A stretch of 42,467 bases of DNA from Deltaproteobacteria bacterium (GCA_005888095.1 VBKF01000116.1:1-42467); one strand, 5' to 3'; counted from the stretch's first letter, positions 26,990 through 36,136 are shown. The notes: generated by a model from the letters alone, not told the origin. Numbers and translations: made by a program.

Positions 26990-29053
26990 GTGGAACACGC
27001 GTCGACGCCGAACCGTCTCGCCAACGAGACGAGCCCATACCTCCTCCAGCACGCCCACAACCCCGTCGATTGGTATCCGTGGGGCGAGGAAGCTTTCGCG
27101 CGCGCGCGCGCCGAGAACAGACCCATCCTGCTCTCGGTCGGATATTCCTCCTGCCACTGGTGTCACGTGATGGAGCGGGAGTCGTTCGAGAACGAGAGCA
27201 CCGCGCGGCTCATGAACGATCTGTTCGTGAACGTGAAAGTGGATCGTGAGGAGCGCCCGGACGTCGACGACGTCTACATGAGAGCCGTCCAGGTGCTCAC
27301 CGGGCGCGGCGGTTGGCCGATGACCGTCTTTCTCACGCCCGACGGCAAGCCCTTCTATGGCGGGACCTACTTCCCCCCGGTCGACCGCCACGGCCTGCCG
27401 GGCTTTCCGCGCCTCCTGCAGGCGGTGGCGCGCGCCTATCGCGACCAGCCGGACGAGGTTGCGAGGTCCGTCGACCGGATCCTCTCCGCGCTCGAAGGTG
27501 TCGAGCAGCCGCGGCCGAGCGAGGGCCCGCTCGACCCGACGCGGCCGCGGCGAGCCGCCGAAGGCCTGCTCGGTCTGGTCGACCGGCACCATGGGGGGCT
27601 CGGTGGGGCGCCGAAGTTCCCGCACGCGGCCGTCTTCCAGCTCCTGCTCCGCCACTACCGGGCGACCGGCCGCCGCGACTTCCTGGACGTCGTGCGCCTC
27701 ACCTGCGAGCGGATGGCGCACGGCGGCCTCTACGACCAGATCGGCGGGGGTTTCCACCGCTACACGGTCGACGGCGAGTGGCTCGTGCCGCACTTCGAGA
27801 AGATGCTCTACGACAACGCCCAGCTCCCGCGCCTGTACCTGGAGACGTTCCAGGTGACGGGTGAGCCGTGGCTCCGCCGGATCGCCGAGGAGACCCTCGA
27901 CTACCTCCTGCGCGACATGCGCGATCCCGAGGGCGGGTTCTACTCGGCCACCGACGCGGACAGCGAGGGGGAGGAAGGCAAGTACTTCGTGTGGACGCCG
28001 GCGGAGGTCGCGCGCCTCGTCGACGCGCGCGACGTCGAGCTCGTGTGCCGGTACTGGAACATCACGCCGGAGGGCAACTTCGAGGGCAAGAGCATCCCGC
28101 ACGTGACCGTGTCGGTCGAGACGGTGGCGAAGATGTTCGGGCGAAGCCCCGAGGATGCGGCCAGCGCGCTGGCGCGGGCCCGTGCGCGCCTGCTCGCGGC
28201 GCGCGCCGAGCGCGTCCCTCCCCTGCGCGACGAGAAGGTCCTGACCAGCTGGAACGCGCTCGCGATCGGCACGTTCGCCGAGGCGGGGCGCGTGCTCCGC
28301 GCCCCGCGGTTCGTCGACGCCGCCGTCCGGGCCGCCGAGTTCGTGTGGACGCGGCTCCGCGCCGGCGGGAAGCTCCTCCACGTCTGGGCGGGCGGCCAGG
28401 CCAAGCAGGACGCCTACCTCGACGACCACGCCTTCCTCGCGGCCGCGCTCGTCGACCTCTACGAGGCCACCGGCCACCCGCACCATCTGGCGCGCGCCCG
28501 CGAGCTGGTCGCCGCGCTGGACGCCCGCTTTCACGACGGGGCGGCCGGCGGCTACTTCTTCACGGCGGTGGACGCGGAGCGGCTGATCACGCGCCAGAAG
28601 TCCGGTACCGATGGGTCCGTGCCCGCGGGCAACGCCGTGGCTGCTCACGCCCTGCTCCGCCTCCATCACCTCACCGGCGAGGCAGGCTACCGCACGCGCG
28701 CCGAGGAGATTCTCCGCCTCTACCACGATGAGGCGGCGAAGAACCCGTTCGCGTACGCCCACCTCCTCCAGGCGCTCGAATTCTCGACCGAGGGACCGAC
28801 CGAGGTGGTCGTCGTGGGCGCCTCGGGCGCACCCGACACTGAGGCTCTGTGGTCGGCCATCGCGCCCGTCTACCTGCCGCATCGGGTCTTGGTGGCGTCC
28901 GACCCGGAGGCGGCCGAGACGCTGTCGCCGGCGCGAGACCGGCCGGCCGTCGACGGACACGCGACCGCCTACGTGTGCCGCAATTTCACCTGCTCGCCGC
29001 CGGTCACCGATCCCGCCGCGCTCCGGGCTCTGCTTGAGGCTGCCAATGGCTGA
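26990..29053 (+). CDS. DUF255/YyaL thioredoxin-fold and (alpha/alpha)6-barrel protein
   Basis: This 687-residue protein has an N-terminal thioredoxin-like DUF255 domain with [20 protein letters not shown] (Cys55 and Cys58 in a CxxC), then a long six-hairpin alpha barrel with [35 protein letters not shown] and [19 protein letters not shown]. The family (spermatogenesis-associated protein 20/YyaL) is widespread; its activity is not established, with redox or sugar-epimerase-like roles proposed. I use the GTG at 26990 because the family begins with [20 protein letters not shown]; an ATG at 26903 would add 29 unrelated residues. Its end overlaps the next gene by 8 nt. Confidence 0.93.
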   Translation: MEHASTPNRLANETSPYLLQHAHNPVDWYPWGEEAFARARAENRPILLSVGYSSCHWCHVMERESFENESTARLMNDLFVNVKVDREERPDVDDVYMRAVQVLTGRGGWPMTVFLTPDGKPFYGGTYFPPVDRHGLPGFPRLLQAVARAYRDQPDEVARSVDRILSALEGVEQPRPSEGPLDPTRPRRAAEGLLGLVDRHHGGLGGAPKFPHAAVFQLLLRHYRATGRRDFLDVVRLTCERMAHGGLYDQIGGGFHRYTVDGEWLVPHFEKMLYDNAQLPRLYLETFQVTGEPWLRRIAEETLDYLLRDMRDPEGGFYSATDADSEGEEGKYFVWTPAEVARLVDARDVELVCRYWNITPEGNFEGKSIPHVTVSVETVAKMFGRSPEDAASALARARARLLAARAERVPPLRDEKVLTSWNALAIGTFAEAGRVLRAPRFVDAAVRAAEFVWTRLRAGGKLLHVWAGGQAKQDAYLDDHAFLAAALVDLYEATGHPHHLARARELVAALDARFHDGAAGGYFFTAVDAERLITRQKSGTDGSVPAGNAVAAHALLRLHHLTGEAGYRTRAEEILRLYHDEAAKNPFAYAHLLQALEFSTEGPTEVVVVGASGAPDTEALWSAIAPVYLPHRVLVASDPEAAETLSPARDRPAVDGHATAYVCRNFTCSPPVTDPAALRALLEAANG

Positions 29054-29645
29054 GGGTCCGGCGTCCCTCGAGCCGGCGGCCTTCCTGCGAGAGCACGTCG
29101 CGGACCGCCTGCGCAAGCGAATCGCGGACCTGCGCGCGCAGGTCGCCCGCCTCGAGCGGGAGCTGGAGGACCGCTTGGCGGCGGAGGCAACCCTGGAATT
29201 CGTGCTCGAGGGCGACGGCGGAGGCGCCTGGTTCGTGAACGTCCACGGCGAGGACGTGCGCGTCGAGCGCGCGCCGGCCCGGCCCCCACTCATCCGCCTT
29301 TCGCAGAGCCGTGCCGACTGGGAGGCGCTCGCCCGGTCCGGTCTCGGCATGGGTGCTCCGCCCGGCGCGGGCGACCTCACCCGGGCACGGATCACGCGGC
29401 TCGCCACTTTGAAAGGGACGCTCGAGTTCCGGCTGATCACCGACGACGGCGAGCGACGCGTCCTCGTCCAGTTTGGCCCTGCGGACGCGGCGGGCCCGCG
29501 TTGCGCCGTCACGCTCCGGGCCGATGACGCCCGACGGCTGCAGGGCGGCGAGCTGACGCCGCAGGCTGCTTTCCTGCAGGGGGTCGCGCGGCTCGAGGGC
29601 GACGTGGCCCTCGCGATGCAGGTGGGCGCGGCGCTCTTCTTTTGA
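29046..29645 (+). CDS. SCP2 sterol-carrier-like domain protein with N-terminal coiled coil
   Basis: This 199-residue protein starts within the end of the DUF255 gene (ATG at 29046). Residues about 15-55 ([20 protein letters not shown]) form a coiled coil. The C-terminal half resembles an SCP2 lipid-transfer domain, with the hallmark [20 protein letters not shown] followed by [19 protein letters not shown]2 domains bind sterols, acyl-CoA or other lipids, which suits the acyl-CoA enzymes nearby. The domain call rests on pattern recognition of the last 60 residues. Confidence 0.7.
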   Translation: MAEGPASLEPAAFLREHVADRLRKRIADLRAQVARLERELEDRLAAEATLEFVLEGDGGGAWFVNVHGEDVRVERAPARPPLIRLSQSRADWEALARSGLGMGAPPGAGDLTRARITRLATLKGTLEFRLITDDGERRVLVQFGPADAAGPRCAVTLRADDARRLQGGELTPQAAFLQGVARLEGDVALAMQVGAALFF

Positions 29646-29656
29646 GAGGCTGACGA

Positions 29657-30430
29657 CTACGCGCCCTTGAACAGGGGCGCCCGCCGCTCGCGCTGGGCGG
29701 TGAGGCCCTCGCGCAGGTCCGAGCTCTCCCGCACCCGTCGTTCGAGCTCCTCCAGGTCGTCGCGCCGCCACTGGCGCCGTTCATCGGCCGCGCGCTGGAC
29801 AAAGGCCTTCATGGTGCGGACGGCGAGGGGGGCGTTGTGCGCGACCTGGCGAGCGAGCGCCGCGACGGCGGCGTCCAGGTCGGCGGCCGCCACGACCCGG
29901 TTGACGAGGCCGAGGCCGAGGGCGGCGTCGGCACCGATGGGCTCGCCGGTGAAGAGCAGCTCCTTCGTCGCGGCGGCGCCGATGGTCTCGACGAGCTTCC
30001 AGGTGAGCGCCACCGGCACGGCGAGCCCGATGCGGGCGAGCGGCATCGCGAAGCGGGCGTTGTCGGCGGCCACCCGGAGATCACAGTGCAATGCCAGCTC
30101 GCAGCCCCCGGCGATCGCGTCGCCCTGCACGGCGGCCAGCGTCGGCTGCGGGCAGCGCTCGAGGACCTCGAGGGCGTGCTCGAGGGTGTGCGTCTCCACG
30201 GCGCCCCCCGCCCGCTGGGCGGCGAGCTCGGCGAGGTCGAGCCCGGCGCAGAAGGCGGCGCCCGCCCCGCGCACGACGATGACCCGCACCGCCGGTGCGG
30301 CGGCGGCGCGCTCGACGGCGGCGCGCAGGTCGGCGATCATGGCGGTGGTCAGCGCGTTGCGCTTGGCAGGGCGGTTCAGGGTGATCGAGCAGACGTGATC
30401 CGCAACGGTGGTGTCGATCTCGTCCGCCAT
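29657..30430 (-). CDS. Enoyl-CoA hydratase/isomerase (crotonase) family protein 2
   Basis: This 257-residue protein is a second crotonase. The oxyanion-hole segments are VIVVRGAGAAFCAGLDLAEL and AVQGDAIAGGCELALHCDLR, followed by RFAMPLARIGLAVPVALTWK. As with the first copy, the usual catalytic Glu of the hydratase (in the GxxPGxG... segment) is not obvious, so the exact reaction is open. It is convergent with the SCP2-domain gene (11-nt gap) and lies 13 nt after gloB on the same strand, so it may share its transcript. Confidence 0.9.
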   Translation of the reverse strand: MADEIDTTVADHVCSITLNRPAKRNALTTAMIADLRAAVERAAAAPAVRVIVVRGAGAAFCAGLDLAELAAQRAGGAVETHTLEHALEVLERCPQPTLAAVQGDAIAGGCELALHCDLRVAADNARFAMPLARIGLAVPVALTWKLVETIGAAATKELLFTGEPIGADAALGLGLVNRVVAAADLDAAVAALARQVAHNAPLAVRTMKAFVQRAADERRQWRRDDLEELERRVRESSDLREGLTAQRERRAPLFKGA

Positions 30431-30443
30431 GTGAGCCCCCTGG

Positions 30444-31223
30444 TTAGAAGCGGTCCTTCAGCTGCCGCACTGCCGCGAAGAGCGCCACCCGATCGCCCGC
30501 CGGGATATCCGGCCGCCGTGCACGCACGGCGGCGGCGAGCTCGGGGCTGTCCGTGCGCAGGAAAGGGTTGGTGGCCTTCTCCTCGGCGATGGTGCTCGGA
30601 ACGGTCGGCCGGTGGGCACGGCGGAGCTCCTCGACGGCGGCGAGCTTCTCCCGGAGGGCGCGGTTTCCGGGCTCGAGCGTCGCGGCGAAGCGGAGGTTCT
30701 TCTCGGTGTACTCGTGGCCGCAGTAGACACGGGTGTCGTCCGGCAGGGCGGCGAGCTTGGCGAGCGACGCCATCATCTGGGCGGCGTCGCCTTCGAACAA
30801 TCGGCCGCAGCCGCCCGCGAAGAGCGTGTCGCCGGTGAACACGGCGCGCTCGGCCGGGAAGTGGTAAGCCACGTGACCGCTCGTGTGCGCGGGGATCAGG
30901 ATGACGCGGCCGTGCAGGCGCCCCACGTCGACCGGGTCGCGGTCGCGGACCCGGTTGGTGATGCCCGGGATGCGGGGCGCGTCGTCCGCGGAGCCGTAGA
31001 CACGGAGGCCGGGGATCGCGGTCAGGAGGTCTAGGTTCCCGCCCACGTGATCGAAGTGATGGTGGGTGGCGAGCACTACGGCGAGGCGCACGGAGCGGCG
31101 ACTCACCTCGTTGAGCACCGGCGCCGCCTCGGCGCAATCGACGACGGCGCCCTCCCCGGTCTCCCCGTCGATGAGCAGATAGGCGTAGTTGTCGCTCAGC
31201 TGCGGGACCGGGACGATCTCCAC
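30444..31223 (-). CDS. gloB: Hydroxyacylglutathione hydrolase (glyoxalase II)
   Basis: This 259-residue metallo-beta-lactamase-fold enzyme hydrolyses S-D-lactoylglutathione in methylglyoxal detoxification. The metal motif THHHFDHVGG starts at residue 53, followed by PAHTSGHVAYHF, AVFTGDTLFAGGCGRLFEG, and the C-terminal YCGHEYTEKNLRFA with EEKATNPFLRTDSP, which is the glutathione-binding part specific to glyoxalase II. Length is normal. It lies between the coiled-coil gene (8 nt) and the second crotonase. Confidence 0.95.
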   Translation of the reverse strand: MEIVPVPQLSDNYAYLLIDGETGEGAVVDCAEAAPVLNEVSRRSVRLAVVLATHHHFDHVGGNLDLLTAIPGLRVYGSADDAPRIPGITNRVRDRDPVDVGRLHGRVILIPAHTSGHVAYHFPAERAVFTGDTLFAGGCGRLFEGDAAQMMASLAKLAALPDDTRVYCGHEYTEKNLRFAATLEPGNRALREKLAAVEELRRAHRPTVPSTIAEEKATNPFLRTDSPELAAAVRARRPDIPAGDRVALFAAVRQLKDRF

Positions 31224-31231
31224 GCGCTCGG

Positions 31232-32074
31232 TCAGTCCTCCGCGGTGATGGTGAGGGGCGGCGCGTCGGGCACGTCCGCCGGGGCGGCAGATGTCGCGGC
31301 GATGCCGTTGGTCCGCTGTTCTACGCGAAAGAGACGCTCGCGGAGGCCGGCGGTCTCGACCGCGCGCGCGAGCTGCTCCTTGGACAGGTCGCTGATGCGG
31401 CCTTCCAGCCGCGTCAGTCGGTCACGGAACCCGGCCGCCTCGCCGGCGCGCGCGACGTGGTCCTTGCTCGCATCGACCACCCGGCCCTCGAGCCTGGTCA
31501 GGCGTTCGCGCAGCGCACCGAGCTCGCCGAGCTTCGTCCCGACCTCCCGGCCGATGTCGGTGAGGCGCTGCTCGATGCGCTCGAGGCGCTGGCGGAACTC
31601 GTCGGCGTCGAGCGTGTCGCGCGTCGTGTCGCGGGCGATGTCCGAGATGCGTCGTTCGGCGTGCTGCAGCCGGACCCCTGCCTCTTCGAGACGGGCGAGC
31701 GCGACGGACGCCCGCTCCGCGGCGCCGTTCGCCACGGTCTGGAGGGGCAGGACGAGCTCCCGCACGCCTTCCTTGGGGACGTCGGCGAGTCGGTTCTCGA
31801 GCGCCCGCACCCGCTCGCGGAGCCGCTCGGCGTCGCGGCGCAGGCTCACGGCGAGACCGCTCACCAGGTCGTCGATACGGCCCGTGAGCTGCTTCTCGAC
31901 GGCGGCGACGAGGGCACTCACCTGCCCCTCCACCTCGCGACCCGCGTCGACGATACGGCTCTGGAGTCCGTCGCGCAGCGCCTGGGCCTGGTCGACCAGC
32001 GCCTTGCTGCCGCCTGCCAGCAGGTCCTGGAGCGTCGCCAGCCGCCCGCGTCTCTCCTCCTTCGCACGCGCCAT
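31232..32074 (-). CDS. Coiled-coil protein with 28-residue repeats
   Basis: This 280-residue protein is predicted almost entirely helical. From about residue 140 it holds consecutive 28-residue repeats (exactly four heptads), each with an RxRLxRxExRxxD core: RQRLERIEQRLTDIGRE, RERLTRLEGRVVDASKD, RDRLTRLEGRISDLSKE and a partial RERLFRVEQR. An earlier unit (RLRERVRALENRLADVPKE) is similar. The N-terminus MARAKEERRGRLATLQDLLA is amphipathic and phasin-like in composition, but I do not recognise a family. It has no signal peptide. It lies between the FIST gene (14 nt upstream) and gloB on one strand. Confidence 0.75.
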   Translation of the reverse strand: MARAKEERRGRLATLQDLLAGGSKALVDQAQALRDGLQSRIVDAGREVEGQVSALVAAVEKQLTGRIDDLVSGLAVSLRRDAERLRERVRALENRLADVPKEGVRELVLPLQTVANGAAERASVALARLEEAGVRLQHAERRISDIARDTTRDTLDADEFRQRLERIEQRLTDIGREVGTKLGELGALRERLTRLEGRVVDASKDHVARAGEAAGFRDRLTRLEGRISDLSKEQLARAVETAGLRERLFRVEQRTNGIAATSAAPADVPDAPPLTITAED

Positions 32075-32088
32075 CCTGTCCTCCTTGG

Positions 32089-33258
32089 CTAGGTCCCCGG
32101 CCCGAGCAGGGTCAAAACGCCCGTGTACTGATGGAGCTGCACGTCGCGCACCCCCGATGCGATCTCGGCTCCGCTGAAGAAGCCGGCCACCGGGAGCGGG
32201 CCGAGATGCTGGCGGATGTAGGCCGTGTCGAGCCCCGGCACGCCGTAGAACCGCCGGCCGCGTCCCACGCAGTTGACGTAGAGCGCGCCCGCGGGACGTA
32301 CCCCCTCGCAGGCGGTCGCCAGACGCCGGAGCGCCTGCTGGAGCTGCTCGCGCGCCGCGTTCGGATCGCGGACGCCGAAGAAGAGCTCCTGTCCGTCGGC
32401 GACCTCGCCGGCGACGGCAACCGCACCGCCGTTGGGGTCTATCCCGGTCAGGTGTCGGACCGCGAAATCCTCGCCGCCGCCGATGGCCGCCAGGACGACG
32501 GCGAGGGCCCGCCGCGGGTCGGCGAGCAGCGGGCTCGGTACCACCGCGGCAAACGCCTCGTAGGCCGGCCGGCCGTCGAGCTCGAAGACCACCCTGCCGG
32601 CCGCACGGGTCACGCGCCGCACCGGGCCCACCCGTCGCACCGCGTGCCCGACGCCGATGCTCGCGCGGAAGTCACCGGTGAGGAGCACGCCGGAGATGGC
32701 GTTCGAAGAAACGGCGTCGCCGGCAAAGACGGAGAGCTCGCCGACGCTGCCGTCCTCCGACGCCCCGCCGCCCACGATGCGCACGCCCGGCAGCCGGCGC
32801 CCGAGCCCGCGCAGGAGCGGCTCCGGCTCGAGGTTGTAGGAGTCGGTGAAGATCACGAGCAGCCGCTCGCCGCCGGAAGGCGCGTCGGGCTCGCGGTCGA
32901 CGAACGAGGCGATCTCCTCGGCCACCGCCTCGGCGCGGGCGCGGAGGCCGGGGATGAAGAAATAGCGCGCCGAAACGTCGCCCGCGAGCGCCATGACGGC
33001 CACCCCCGGCCCGTCCTCCAGCTCCTCGTCGTCCGCCAGCACGCCGGCCGCGCTGCAGCCGACGACGGCGCGCGTGCCGCACGTGGCGCCTACCGTGCGC
33101 GTCACGCGCGTGTAGCCGGGCCCGTGCGGCGTGGTCGCGAACGCCAGCACCGCCTCCGCCTTCGTGAGCCCGGCGGAGTGCAGTGCGGCTTCCGCCGCCT
33201 GCGCAGCAGCGCGCTCCGAATCCCGCTCAGCCGACAGTCCAACTCCGACCCGGAGCAC
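32089..33258 (-). CDS. FIST-domain sensory protein
   Basis: This 389-residue protein matches the FIST N plus FIST C architecture: an N-terminal half with AVVGCSAAGVLADDEELEDG and FTDSYNLEPEPLLRGLGRRL, and a C-terminal half ending in PVAGFFSGAEIASG and LHQYTGVLTLL, the FIST-C signature. FIST domains are proposed small-ligand sensors, often joined to signalling output domains; here the protein is stand-alone. It is followed by the coiled-coil gene with a 14-nt gap, suggesting they work together. The ATG at 33258 begins MLRVGVGLS. Confidence 0.9.
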   Translation of the reverse strand: MLRVGVGLSAERDSERAAAQAAEAALHSAGLTKAEAVLAFATTPHGPGYTRVTRTVGATCGTRAVVGCSAAGVLADDEELEDGPGVAVMALAGDVSARYFFIPGLRARAEAVAEEIASFVDREPDAPSGGERLLVIFTDSYNLEPEPLLRGLGRRLPGVRIVGGGASEDGSVGELSVFAGDAVSSNAISGVLLTGDFRASIGVGHAVRRVGPVRRVTRAAGRVVFELDGRPAYEAFAAVVPSPLLADPRRALAVVLAAIGGGEDFAVRHLTGIDPNGGAVAVAGEVADGQELFFGVRDPNAAREQLQQALRRLATACEGVRPAGALYVNCVGRGRRFYGVPGLDTAYIRQHLGPLPVAGFFSGAEIASGVRDVQLHQYTGVLTLLGPGT

Positions 33259-33341
33259 CGTCCCTCTCCGGCGTTGAATGGGGAGGCTCTCTTAGAGCAG
33301 GAGCGCACGGAAATTGCAAGGGAAATTTCGACGAGAGCGCG

Positions 33342-34787
33342 TCAGCGCGGGGCCTCGGAGGGGAGCGCGCGCAGCACATCGACCAGCCGCCGGACGCCCC
33401 CGCGCAGGTTCTCGACCGAGACGCGTTCGTTCGTGCCGTGCACGGTCCTCTCCTCGTCTTCGGACAGCACGAAGGGGACGAACCCGTAGCTGGCGACGCC
33501 GTGCTCGCGGAGGTAGTGGCTGTCGGTGAAGCCCGGCGTGACGCTCGGCACGACCGACGCGCCGCCGAGCTCCTGGGCGGCCATGTGACGGACGGCGGCG
33601 ATGAGGCCCGAGTCGGGGTCCGAGGACGAGGCGGGAAACGAGAGCAAGGTCTCGATCGAGATGGAATCGTCGCCGATCACGTCGCGCAGCTGGTCGAGGA
33701 ACTCCGAGGGCTTCTCGCCGGGCAGCAGGCGGCAGTCGAGGTGGGCGCTCGCCTCGGCAGGGATGACGTTCGTTTTCGGACTGCCCTCGAGGACCGTCGG
33801 CGTGATCGTGTTCCGGACCAGCGCGTTCTGGCGCGGGTTGCGTGCGAACTCGGCGAGGAAGATGGGGTCATCGAGCGAGGCGGCGAGATGCGCGAACTTG
33901 GTGCGGAGGGGCTCCTTCTCCAGGGGTGCCAGCGCGGCGAAGTAGGCCTCTACCGGTCGCACCACGCGGATCGGCGTGCGGTAGCGGCGGATCTTGTTGA
34001 GCGCGCGGATGAGCCGCGTGACCGCCGTCTCGGACGGCGGCGTCGAGCCGTGGCCGGCCTCGCCATGGGCGACGAGCTTCACCCAGAAAGGCGTCTTCTC
34101 CCCGACGGCCACGTGGACGATCCTGCGACCGCCGGCCAGCAGGTGGATGTGGTCGCCTTCGTTGATGCAGTACTCGGCGTTGCCGACCACGTCCGGCCGG
34201 TGGTGTACGAGCCAGCCGGTGCCCGCCTTGCCCCCCGTCTCCTCGTCGGCGGTGGCGAGCAGGATCAGGTCGCGATCGAGGGGCTCGCCGCTGCGCTTGA
34301 GGGCGATCATCGCCATCAGCTCGACGGCGGCGATGCCCTTGCAGTCGAGCGCGCCCCGCCCGTACACGAAGCCGCCTTCGCGCGTCCCGGCGAACGGCGG
34401 TACGCGCCAGGTCCGCGAGTCGGCGGGCACCACGTCGAGATGCGAGAGCAGGATCACCGGCCGTCCGGCCCCGCGTCCCGGCAGCCGTGCATACAGACTT
34501 CCCCGCCCGGGAGAGGACTCGATGACCTCGACGCGGAGGCCTTCGGCCACGAGCTTGCGTGCGAAGGCATTGGCGGCCGCCGTCTCGCTCCCCGGCGGAT
34601 TGGTCGTGTCGATGCGGAGCACGTCCGCGAGCAGCTCCGCCGTCTCGTCACCGAGCCTGCGCCAGTCGAGCTCGGCCGCGCGCGCCGACGCGGCGACCAG
34701 GATGCCGAGCCCGGCGGCGATGAGCAGGACTCGCCGGGAGCTTCTGGCGGCGCAGCGCACCGCGGGCAAATGAGGCAGCACGGGCAC
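33342..34787 (-). CDS. M20-family metallopeptidase, exported
   Basis: This protein, about 481 residues, is an M20 (carboxypeptidase/DapE-like) dizinc hydrolase. ILLSHLDVVPADSRTWRVPP, GRGALDCKGIAAVELMA, ATADEETGGKAGTGWLVHH and CINEGDHIHLLAG supply the metal and catalytic residues, and TPGFTDSHYLREHG the last His. SSRRVLLIAAGLGILVAASA is a signal peptide, so it acts outside the cytoplasm. The start is uncertain: GTG at 34787 or 34781 just before the signal peptide are best; the frame stays open to 35051 but that part is origin-like DNA. The true substrate (dipeptide or acylamino acid) is unknown. Confidence 0.88.
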   Translation of the reverse strand: MPVLPHLPAVRCAARSSRRVLLIAAGLGILVAASARAAELDWRRLGDETAELLADVLRIDTTNPPGSETAAANAFARKLVAEGLRVEVIESSPGRGSLYARLPGRGAGRPVILLSHLDVVPADSRTWRVPPFAGTREGGFVYGRGALDCKGIAAVELMAMIALKRSGEPLDRDLILLATADEETGGKAGTGWLVHHRPDVVGNAEYCINEGDHIHLLAGGRRIVHVAVGEKTPFWVKLVAHGEAGHGSTPPSETAVTRLIRALNKIRRYRTPIRVVRPVEAYFAALAPLEKEPLRTKFAHLAASLDDPIFLAEFARNPRQNALVRNTITPTVLEGSPKTNVIPAEASAHLDCRLLPGEKPSEFLDQLRDVIGDDSISIETLLSFPASSSDPDSGLIAAVRHMAAQELGGASVVPSVTPGFTDSHYLREHGVASYGFVPFVLSEDEERTVHGTNERVSVENLRGGVRRLVDVLRALPSEAPR

Positions 34788-34830
34788 GGAAGTCAAGCGA
34801 AGCCGCGCCGGGCGCGTGTCCCCGCCGCCC

Positions 34831-35115
34831 GCCCGGGCGCTGCACCGCGTCAGTCGTGCACTTGCGGCCCGCGTCCGCCGCGAACGCGCGTCCCGCAAGG
34901 CGTTGGCGGCCCAACACTTATCAACACCGCGCCTGGCGCGGTCCCACGCGTCGGCGCGCACGCCCTTCCCGAGAGCTGGCGACCGCGAGCGCGGGCGGTT
35001 TCCGCTGCGGGATCGACTGGTTGAAGCGCTGAACGGGCACCTGGAGGGCACGCCGCGTCATAACGTGGCAAGCAGACGGGCCGCGCGGGAGTTGTCCACA
35101 GCTTCTCCACAGCCG
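34831..35115 (+). repeat. Origin module copy A
   Basis: Copy A contains the start element at 34837, box TTATCAACA at 34918-34926, GCGTCATAACG at 35055-35065, and boxes TTGTCCACA (35092-35100) and TTCTCCACA (35103-35111). It is the more GC-rich and more degenerate of the two copies. Confidence 0.75.
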
Positions 35116-35208
35116 CTTCGGCCGAAGGGCCGAGGTGGGTAGGCCCGCGAGCTAGCAGGCTATGTTGCGGTACACGCCCAAGCACCTCGTCGACTCGGCG
35201 TGGTCGTC

Positions 35209-35522
35209 GCCCGAGCGCTGCGCCGCGTCAGTTGCGCACGTGACGCCTGTTTCTGCCGCGAATCCACGTCCAGCAAGCCTTCCCGCTCGGGACACTTATC
35301 AACACCGCATCTGGCGCGGGGTCCGGCGCATCGACCGCTCGCTCCGGGATCGCCGAGGACTCCGAGCCCGCTCGGCCACTGAGGGTAATTTCCCTGCGAG
35401 ATCAAAGTGTTGAGCCACCAAAGCAGATGGTGAGGAGCAGATCGCGTCATAACGCGGTAAGAAGCTGTTGTTTTCGGGAACGGCGGGACAGGCGTGGGTT
35501 ATCCACAGCTTGTCCACACCGA
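35209..35522 (+). repeat. Origin module copy B
   Basis: Copy B contains the start element at 35215, box TTATCAACA at 35296-35304, GCGTCATAACG at 35444-35454, a perfect TTATCCACA (35499-35507) and TTGTCCACA (35510-35518). It is richer in AT (around 35385-35480) and has the only consensus box, so it is the likelier active unit. Confidence 0.75.
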
Positions 35523-35533
35523 TTTTTGGGGGG

Positions 35534-36136
35534 TCACGCTACCGTGGCGCGGTAGCCGGTTCCCACGGCATAGAGCTCCGCCGAGCCACGCCGCGTCGCC
35601 TCCGGCCGGGTCGTCCTGACGTCGTCGAACGTCTTCCGGAGCTGCGCCACGAGCGCCGCCTGCTCCGGCCCCATGAAGACCTTCATCAGGAGCCGGCCGC
35701 CGGGCCGAAGGAGATGGGGCAGTGCGGCGAGCACCGAAGCAGCCAGCTCGCTCCGCCGGGCCTCGTCCGTCGCAGCCACGCCGGTGAGTTTCGGCGCAAG
35801 ATCCGAAAGGATCACGTCGGCGGGGCGGCCGAGTCGCTCGCGCGCCGCGCGAATGACGAGCGGATCGCGGACGTCGCCGGCGATCAGCGCGACATTCGCC
35901 GCCGGCAGCGGCTCGAGCGGCACCACGTCCACGCCGACCGCCCGGCCTTCGGCGCCGATCCGCTCGACCGCGATCTGCAGCCATCCGCCCGGCCACGCCC
36001 CGAGGTCGATGACGTGGTCACCGCGGCGGAGCAAGCGGAAACGCGCCGCCAGCTCGGCGAGCTTGTAGGCACTGCGGGCGCGGTAGCCCGCGGCGCGCGC
36101 GCGACGATGGTATGCGTCCTTCGGCCGGTACGTCAT
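35534..36136 (-). CDS. rlmE: 23S rRNA (uridine-2'-O-)-methyltransferase RlmE (FtsJ)
   Basis: This 200-residue enzyme methylates the 2'-OH of U2552 of 23S rRNA. The SAM motif IDLGAWPGGWLQ starts at residue 43, and the K-D-K-E catalytic tetrad is visible as Lys25 (RSAYKL), Asp112 (LSDLAPKLTG), Lys152 (LLMKVFMG) and Glu187 (GSAELYAVG). Length is normal. Its 3' end faces the origin-like gap and the next gene on the same strand is a small exported protein 25 nt upstream. Confidence 0.96.
   Translation of the reverse strand: MTYRPKDAYHRRARAAGYRARSAYKLAELAARFRLLRRGDHVIDLGAWPGGWLQIAVERIGAEGRAVGVDVVPLEPLPAANVALIAGDVRDPLVIRAARERLGRPADVILSDLAPKLTGVAATDEARRSELAASVLAALPHLLRPGGRLLMKVFMGPEQAALVAQLRKTFDDVRTTRPEATRRGSAELYAVGTGYRATVA

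Larger units (their letters stand above)
34788..35533. other. oriC: Candidate replication origin: two diverged copies of a DnaA-box module
   Basis: This 746-nt gene-free gap holds six DnaA-box-like sites on the plus strand: TTATCAACA at 34918 and 35296, TTGTCCACA at 35092, TTCTCCACA at 35103, TTATCCACA (perfect) at 35499 and TTGTCCACA at 35510. They lie in two homologous units, about 34831-35115 and 35209-35522. Each unit reads GCGCTGC.CCGCGTCAGT, then ACACTTATCAACACCG 81 nt after that, then GCGTCATAACG, then a box pair with starts 11 nt apart. Weak open frames in the gap are repeat-derived and lack ribosome-binding sites. The gap lies between the M20 peptidase gene and rlmE, 16 kb from dnaA. 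Confidence 0.75.

Noticed and set aside
26924-29512. Very long (862-codon) open frame antisense to the DUF255 gene
   Set aside because: It is the shadow of a high-GC coding strand, has low-complexity Arg/Glu-rich translation and no family motif; the plus-strand DUF255 protein has full family signatures.
34788-35051. N-terminal extension of the M20 peptidase up to 35051
   Set aside because: The extension is Arg/Ser-rich, precedes a clear signal peptide and lies over origin module A; it is just an open frame in GC-rich DNA.
34850-35517. Open frames of 72-111 codons inside the origin-like gap
   Set aside because: They resemble each other only because the DNA module is duplicated, they cover DnaA boxes, and they lack ribosome-binding sites and family similarity.
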